A stretch of DNA of 64,000 bases from Bretschneidera sinensis (Eukaryota > Streptophyta > Magnoliopsida > Brassicales > Akaniaceae), in contig CM043698.1 of assembly GCA_023935145.1 (NCBI GenBank), forward strand, positions 78,605,001 to 78,669,000. Reading direction: 5' to 3'. Made by a program: the position numbers and the translations under genes. The notes under the pieces are model-generated. The model made no database searches and was not told the origin of the DNA. It was given only the letters and a program-made list of their open reading frames with translations. Shown piece by piece: positions 58,011 to 64,000 of this stretch; position 1 is the first letter of the stretch; each line of letters starts with the position of its first letter.

Positions 58011-58675
58011 AAATGCTTTGTCTCGCGTCTCAATTTTTGAAAACTAGCTGTTATGCACGATAGGACAATCAACTGTCTTTTAAACTTTGAAACAACTGGA
58101 ATTTGAATGTACAATCGACTGTCCAAATGTGCAATCGATTCTCACAAGTTTCTAGAACTTTTCGCAATGAAATATCTTAAAATCACAATCGATTGTCTCA
58201 TTAAAAGGAAAAGGAAAAAAGAAACATAGGTCATCCCTATCAACTTTTAAAGGGGTTAGTCCACCATCAAAAGTTTTTTTCCCTTTTGGCAGTCAACTAT
58301 CCTTGGATTACAATCAACTGTACCCATCCAATAAAATTATTTTAAATTCAAGTTTCAAAAATCTTATTTGTTTTAATTAAAAAAGGACTTGTCAAAACAG
58401 ATTTTCGAGCCAAGCCAAAGCTAAGTAGTTGATAGAGATATATACATTAACCTTAACTAATACTTAAACTTCTAAAGACTCTCAACTATTTAGATCTTCA
58501 AGGAATTTCCAAGTCTACTCATCCAACTTTAATGTGTGCGATGCATGATTCATGCGTGTGTGCCTCTTAAAGTCCGTGCAAGCCATCTTAATTAAGTCAA
58601 AGATTAGACAAAAAATAGTTATACAAAATGAATTAGTTTTTTCATTATCAAAATCAATGTGAGGTCAACATTATT

Positions 58676-59009
58676 GAAAAAAAGCGAAGAAGACGAGAAG
58701 AAACTCAAGAAATGTTCGCGAAAAAAGAAGAAAGTTTGAAGAAGCTAGAGGTGTTTACAAGAAAGAAATTTCTTTTTGGAAACTAATTGTTCTATAAAAC
58801 TAGTGTTCGAATGAGACTAAAGGAGAAAAAAATGAAGGCAAAGTGTCCCTTAAATAGCTCTTACTGACAAACCGTGGCATTAAATGCATTTTAATACGCA
58901 ATCAGTGTTGAAAATACCAAAAGGCGCTTCGAGCAGTTCAAACGCCCTTTCGTCATTAATGCGACAATTCACTGGGGGGCACTTCAGGAAAATCAAATGC
59001 CGTATTACA
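58676..59009. other. Tat internal sequence beyond the nest
   Basis: Continues the Tat element after the SIRE-like LTR. It probably holds the upstream region of the antisense gene whose start is at 35717. No coding sequence recognised. Confidence 0.4.
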
Positions 59010-60730
59010 AAAATGGAATTAAGGTTCATGCTATAGAACTGAAGTGGCGTTACGACTTCAACCATACAATTCCCGTCGAAGTGGAACTAAAGCTTCAACG
59101 CTATTTAGTTCTACTCGAGCAAAAGAGGATTTAAGGCTTCAATCATACAACTCCCATTGAAGTAGAATTAAGGCTCCAATTATACAATTTCTACCGAAGT
59201 GGAACTACGATTTATGTAACCATACAGTTCCACCTAAAGTCCAAATGGAATTAAAGCCCACGCCAAACAATTCCAACCGAAATAGAGTTAAAGGTCTAGC
59301 TATACAATTCATGCCGAACTGAAACTACAACTTATGCAGTCATATAGTTCCACCAGAGTCCAAATGGAATTAAGGCTCACGTCATACATTTCACACTGAA
59401 GTGAAGTTACGGCTTCAGCCATACAATTCTCGTCGAAGTGGAACAAGGTTTTAAGATAAAAATCCACATTACCCATAGCAAAAATCTGAAGTTAAAATCT
59501 TTAATTTAATAAACCTAGCACAACACACAAAAACCAATTTAGGTTTTTCTCAAAATTTTCTTCACAAAATCTCATTTCCAAGAACTAAATCCTTAAATTA
59601 ACGAATCTACTCCACCATTAATGTAAAGAAATACAAGTCCTTACCCAATATCCTTTCCAAATTCTTGCATCTTTTTCCTTTTCTTTCTCTTCCTTTCTTT
59701 TTTCTCTTTTTTCTCTCATTTTCTCTCCTTCTCTCTTCTCTTTCTTAGTTCCTCTAGAGCCTTCCACAAATATCTGAGTCCTCCCTTCCCCTTTTATACT
59801 CCAACTCTAGCTTTATTTCTCACTTACTCCTCATCATTTCTATTTTCTTATTTTTCACCACATCTCTCTTCCTTTTCTTTAATTAATTTCCCCAAGACAC
59901 CTTTTATTTACTAAACCATAAATTAATTACTTGCTTCCTAGTCTTTACCATTCTCAAGACAAAATAAATTAAGTTCAAAATTTAATAAGTATTCCAACAA
60001 TATGTCAAGGTGAAATCCCTTAATTAAGCATAAAAGAGATTAAGGCTTCAATCATATAACTCCCACTAAAGTAGAATTAAGACTCCAGCTATACAAATCC
60101 TACCGAAGTGGAATTATAGCTTATGAAGCTATACAGTTCCACCCATAGTCCAAATGAAATTAAGTCTTATGTCATAAAATTCCAACTGAAGTGGAGTTAT
60201 AGCTTCAGACATACAATTATCACCGAAGAGGAACTAAGGTTTCCACACCATACAATTCCACTCATGCAAAAAAAGAATTAAGGCTTCAATCATACAATTA
60301 TTAAGGCTCTAACTATACAATTCATATCTGAAGTGGAACTACGGCTTATACAACCATACAAATCCACCAAAGTCCAAATGGAATTAAGGCCCATGCCATA
60401 CAATTCCAACTAAAGTGGAGTTATGATTGCAGCCATACAATTCTCACCGAAATGAAACTAAGGCTTCCACGACATACAGCTTCACTTAAGCTAAAGTGGA
60501 ATTAAAAATTCAATCATACAATTCCTACTGAAGTGGAATTAAGACTTCAGCTATACGATTTTTGTTGAAGTTGAATTATAGCTTCTATAACCATATAGTT
60601 CCCTTAGAGTCTAAGTGGAACTAAAGCCCTCACCATACAATTCCAACTGAATGGAAACTATAACTTCCACAACCACACAGTTTCATTGGAACTGAAGTAT
60701 TACTAAGGCTTCCACAACCACTCAATTTTG
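59010..60730 (+). repeat. Tat 3' minisatellite with a six-monomer higher-order repeat
   Basis: Monomers of 37-43 bp start CATACAATTC or TATACAATTC, carry GAAGTGGAA-type cores and end in GGCTTCAAC-like words. Six monomer types recur in fixed order. The same type starts at 60053, 60291 and 60515 (periods 238 and 224; the shorter one is explained by a 14-bp loss) and also at 59144. The array is broken at about 59455-60035 by unrelated sequence. It ends next to the polypurine tract. Confidence 0.85.
59456..60034 (-). other. Unidentified insertion inside the minisatellite
   Basis: About 580 bp with a pyrimidine-rich plus strand. On the minus strand it has a TATA box (AGTATAAAAGGGG) near 59795 with a purine-rich leader, suggesting a solo LTR or small element. 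I could not fix matching ends or a target duplication. Confidence 0.35.
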
Positions 60731-60848
60731 GGGGTACCTGTTAGAAATCTACATCAAAGTGTTGAGTCAGACTGAGAACAACAAAGAGGGCAGAAAAAAA
60801 AAAAAAAAAAAAGGAACTATACTCCCTTAGAAAACTCTTCAAACTTTT

Positions 60849-60866
60849 AAGGGAGTGGGGGACATA
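60849..60866 (+). other. Polypurine tract (Tat element)
   Basis: AAGGGAGTGGGGGACATA lies directly before the LTR start at 60867, marking this LTR as the 3' LTR of the unit to its left. Confidence 0.75.
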
Positions 60867-61454
60867 TGATATTGGCAAAAATAGTTGGTCCAATAAGATT
60901 CAGACGCGTTGACACATAATGATGACCAGCCATCTTAGGCTGTGTAGGAGTCAAGCCTCCCCAAATATGTAATGATAAGTTAATAACCCCAAGTCAAAAA
61001 AAAATTTCCCTTATAAGCCGCATCTCATAAGGCTTAAGATGATGAACTCACATTCATCTTAGAGCCCACCTTAAGATCTTAGAAATAATGGCTCCAACAA
61101 CCATATAAAAAGGACTTAAACCCTTTTAAAGAAAACAAAGGTTCATCCATGAATACAAAAACACAATTCTCAAAGAACAAGTGGTTCTTTACACATAAAA
61201 CCACAACGGCTCTCTATCTTTCTCTCTACCACTTCGGTATCCTTCTAAGTCATTCCTTTTTACTTCACTTTGGTACTCTTGCTTACTTAACCATCAGATT
61301 GTCCTTCCCAGAGAACTCAACTTTGGGAGGCTTTCCTTACAGAGGTTTAAGTAACGCGTTGGAGTATTCACAGAAGTGAGGCCTACATCAAGCTTCTTTC
61401 TTCTTTAACCAAAGATTAATAAACAAAATCACCTTTGGCTTCTTTTTGGCATCA
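60867..61454 (+). repeat. Tat LTR shared by two units
   Basis: 588 bp, TGATATTGG to GCATCA, matching 30306-30890. Left neighbour: polypurine tract. Right neighbour: ATAGATTGGCCTCTTCTGCG, a decayed GGCGCC-type primer site and leader. Confidence 0.8.
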
Positions 61455-62707
61455 ATAGATTGGCCTCTTCTGCGAGAAGTGACCCCCTTCTGCAGGAAGC
61501 GACAAACTTATCTCAAAATGCCACTAAAAAAAAGCTCTCAACGGTAGCTTCGAGGAGATCCATTCAGCTCCTCACCGAATGAGAGAAAGATAACATTACA
61601 CCCTCAAAAGGGAACATGGATGGGAACAATTCTTACCAAACCTCAGAGAATTAATGAAATTTCGGGGTTAGTGGTGAGTGAGTGCAACCCAACCTCATAA
61701 AATTCAATCTTATCAAGTATCTTGTCGCCCTAACCGACAGTACGGAGCATAAAGAGCTCAGATTCTGACACGACCTCTTGGTTTTCATGATCGTATAGAT
61801 GGCACCAGAATCGGCTCGAATTCAACCTATTTAGGTTCACCACCATAAAGTCAATGTATCAGCCATCTCAGAAAATCGAGAAGAAATAGTAACCTTGACT
61901 CAATACAAGCATCAACACAAGCCTAAATATGAGCTAGGTGACTAAAACCAAACTCAGCGCCCTCAAAACTCTCAAGCTCAGCTCTAGGTTGAGTTTAAAC
62001 CTCCATTCAGCCTCTAAAAAGGCATTGGGATTTTCAAGCTGCTTAAAGTCTCTCAAAAGCCAAAATCGAAGACAAACACATTAACTTAGCTCTAAAGACT
62101 AGCAACCTCAACATCTCTAACAAGATCAGGCCTCTAAGGGATCTATTCTCCAGAGAAGTCACAGATGCAATGAGCCCTGACAACTTTGAGACATTGGGAA
62201 TCGAACCCTATATAGGGGAGACAGGCCCATTGAGCATATGGAGACCAAAAGCTCTCCAAATTCTCATTCATAGACATTCACAAACAGATCTGTGCTCACC
62301 ATTCCCGCTTGTTCTCAAAGATACAATACAAATCTTACCTTACATTTTTCCTAAAGGTAGGTCAAGTTGCTCAACTAATCACTACACTCAAGACTTGTCT
62401 AAGTAAGGTGAAGGAAGAGCCTTGAAAGTCAGAGTCAATCTTCAGTCTAGGTTCAAGGCACCACAGAAATGCAATGATACAAGAAAAGACTCTCAGCCAA
62501 ATTGAAAGATGGAAGTCCTATACTTAGGCAAGTTTCAATCAAAGACTACCACTCTAGCTGAAACAGAGAAATGAAGACCAAAGTACAAATTCGAAGTTTC
62601 AACACTTGAAAAAACAGTCTTGTAAATTCTACTCGGCAAAAGAACTAAAGTGTAAAGGCAAAAGATGTAAAAAAAAAATAAAAATTTTCCATTCATCTAA
62701 AATGCAT
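61455..62707 (+). other. Leader of the second Tat unit
   Basis: Aligns with 30891-32027 (for example AAAGGTAGGTCAAGTTGCTC in both). Non-coding. Confidence 0.6.
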
Positions 62708-64000
62708 TTAAAAAATTTGGGCCTCTAGAACAAAGTTACAGTGAAGTGAAAAGCATAAATTAATATGGCTAAGACTGTTCTTCTTTATTCCTAGTCTCTT
62801 TAATCTTGACCTTAGCCCCCTTCTCTTCAGCATTTGCGTACTTATTAAGTTCTTCACGGATCCTAGACTAACCCAGTCCAAATCAGGCCAGTGCTTAGCT
62901 TCAACCTTCTTAGCCACCTCGAACCCCACATCATAGTACTTTGAAGCCTCTTTCAGCAGCTCATTCTTGAAGGCTTCAAAATTATATAAGTTCTTCACGG
63001 TAGAGGTTGGAGCCTGCTTTAATTTCACTCTTAGTTCTCCCACCACCCCACAGAGATGATCTAGTCTGATCCTAAGTTCTTCCCCTACCTGGTAACAATT
63101 GTTCACTTCAACCCTAAACTGGCTCTCTACTTACTAGAGTCTAGAGACCTCAGCCTTCAATTATTCGACCTTCTCCTGAGCAGTGTGGTAGTTATCACTC
63201 TCCACAGCCTATTAAGGCTTGAAGTTATTCCTTATCAACCTTCAACTAGTTATTCTGACTCACGAGGATCTCTAGTCATTCCCCGTTGTCCTCCAACCGC
63301 TTTTGGAAACTACCTTCACTCTCTCAAAGTCCACGAATAGTGTTAGTCAAGGATCGGAGACAGTCACTGATAAAAAAAAAAATAGACAAACATGCCAACC
63401 TACATCAAATCACCTCGGTTAGAACACATTAAGATAAGACAATGAAACATTTCATAAGTACAGGGACCTCAGATCTTACCGTGTAACAAGACTTTAGTAT
63501 GCTCATCATCAACTGGTGAGGCGTGAGCTCCTTCAAAGGACCTGTGTCATAAAGCAGGACTAAGCCTCTCAAAACCTGACGAACCACATTTTCCCCATCA
63601 AAAGTGGAGTCCATAGCCTTGACCTTCTAGCTTGGCCTGTAGTCCTCAGGTTCCTCCGAACCAGAGCTCCTAGCAGTAGGACCCTCGATATTAACAACAA
63701 TAAGATATAGCGGTAGAGTGGAAGCAAGTTGCTCAATAGAAGCCACTGTGCCAGAAAAGTGAGGTCTAAAAAGAGCAAAAACAAATGACATAACAAGAAT
63801 TGAAGTACCAAAAAAAGGTACAACATCCTCCAGATCCACTACCTCAACTCCTTAAGGACCTCATACCCCCTCACCTTGGCCTACTGCATCTCAGACTGTG
63901 GCACCTCAGTCTATTGAACCTCAAATGTCTCTACCATGCCTTTTTTTTTCTCATGAGCAATACTAAAAGAACCAATATTCATTTTTCATAAGCCATCCTA
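62708..64000 (-). pseudogene. Antisense gene of the Tat element (copy 2, runs off the edge)
   Basis: On the minus strand: VNIEGPTARSSGSEEPEDYR and LKELTPHQLMMSILKSC (63840-63430), then the coiled-coil part with LRIRLDHLCGVVGELRVKLK and EASKYYDVGFEVAKKVEA (63106-62760). It matches copy 1 closely but has its own changes. Stops interrupt it. The N-terminal part would lie beyond the right edge. Confidence 0.5.

Larger units (their letters stand above)
35752..58670 (-). mobile_element. SIRE-like Copia solo LTR, split by later insertions
   Basis: Read on the minus strand it starts TGTTGACCTCACATTGATTT at 58670 and ends ...AGTTAACA at 35752. About 1.27 kb remains after removing the Copia nest 36368-58015. 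It contains CAATCGATTGT words, AACGGCTATAT, and a TATA box (TATAAATACTC) near 36305. The end CACACCCCTCTTGGGTTG is typical of this LTR type. Flanks TTACC and TTATT could be one target duplication with two C-to-T changes. No internal sequence is present. Confidence 0.6.
30306..61454 (+). mobile_element. Tat-type LTR element without visible gag-pol, host of the nested complex
   Basis: The 5' LTR 30306-30890 and 3' LTR 60867-61454 share ends TGATAT...GCATCA and most of their sequence. After removal of a solo LTR (33700-35103) and the nest (35752-58675), about 6.8 kb remains: LTR, about 1.1 kb of leader, an antisense gene, a 3' tandem array, a polypurine tract, and LTR. Grande-like Tat elements have gag-pol between the leader and an antisense gene; here that block is missing. 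Similar sequence continues beyond the 3' LTR, so the LTR is shared with a second unit. No target duplication could be fixed. Confidence 0.7.

Noticed and set aside
59456..60034. Solo LTR inside the minisatellite
   Set aside because: A minus-strand TATA box is suggestive, but no TG...CA ends with a target duplication could be fixed; left as an unidentified insertion.
59010..60730. CRISPR-like regular repeats
   Set aside because: The whole unit repeats with no unique spacers, and the context is a plant retrotransposon 3' region.

Overview
The window is plant nuclear DNA, most likely from a eudicot. The evidence is a split-exon type I metacaspase with an LSD1-type zinc finger, fragments of a TIR-NB-LRR (TNL) resistance gene (a class missing from grasses), and dense plant-type LTR retrotransposons and CACTA transposons in AT-rich sequence. 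I could not name the species. Only one host gene looks nearly intact. Almost everything else is transposon sequence in several states of decay.

Layout. 1-12.9 kb: a decayed CACTA (En/Spm) element on the minus strand (TNPA-like ORF, DUF4216, DUF4218, TNP2 transposase, transposase-associated domain), split at 4569/10545 by a gag-only Athila-like retrotransposon (element A, 4574-10544, TSD ATCTA). 13.5-16.3 kb: a large Ogre/Tat-like LTR remnant. 16.6-22.2 kb: TNL fragments on opposite strands around a minus-strand Tork/Tnt1-type Copia element (17197-21930, TSD AACAG). 22.2-26.3 kb: mostly unrecognised, with an A-rich patch and a GCGCTT/AAGCGC repeat cluster. 26.3-29.0 kb: the metacaspase gene, five exons, with a suspect first splice acceptor. 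30.3-64 kb: one nested retrotransposon complex.

The complex can be unpicked from its junctions. Level 1 is a Tat-type element (5' LTR 30306-30890, 3' LTR 60867-61454) that has an antisense gene and a 3' tandem array but no gag-pol that I can see. A solo LTR of the element A family (33700-35098) sits in its antisense gene. Level 2 is a minus-strand SIRE-like solo LTR (35752-58670). Level 3 is a Copia element in that LTR (36368-58010, TSD AAATG). Level 4 is an Athila tandem LTR-pol-LTR-gag-pol-LTR in the Copia 3' LTR (38057-57667, outer TSD GGACT). Level 5 is a gag-only Athila-like element (element C, 39505-45271, TSD GAAAG) in the integrase of the first Athila copy. The LTR at 60867-61454 has a polypurine tract on its left and a second internal region on its right, so the Tat element is also a shared-LTR tandem running off the right edge.

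The most unusual signals are non-coding. Five LTRs carry an snRNA-type upstream element (ATCCCACATCG-like) exactly 33 bp from a TATA box. A 108-nt cloverleaf-like RNA fold is shared by the 3' regions of elements A and C. Arrays of GCGATCGAGCGCA lie upstream of the TATA box in two LTR families. The Tat 3' region holds a six-monomer, 238-bp higher-order repeat. Element C carries a 188-bp inverted duplication around a captured piece of its own LTR. Elements A and C lack pol and look dependent on an Athila partner such as the one at 47908-57667, which is itself broken.
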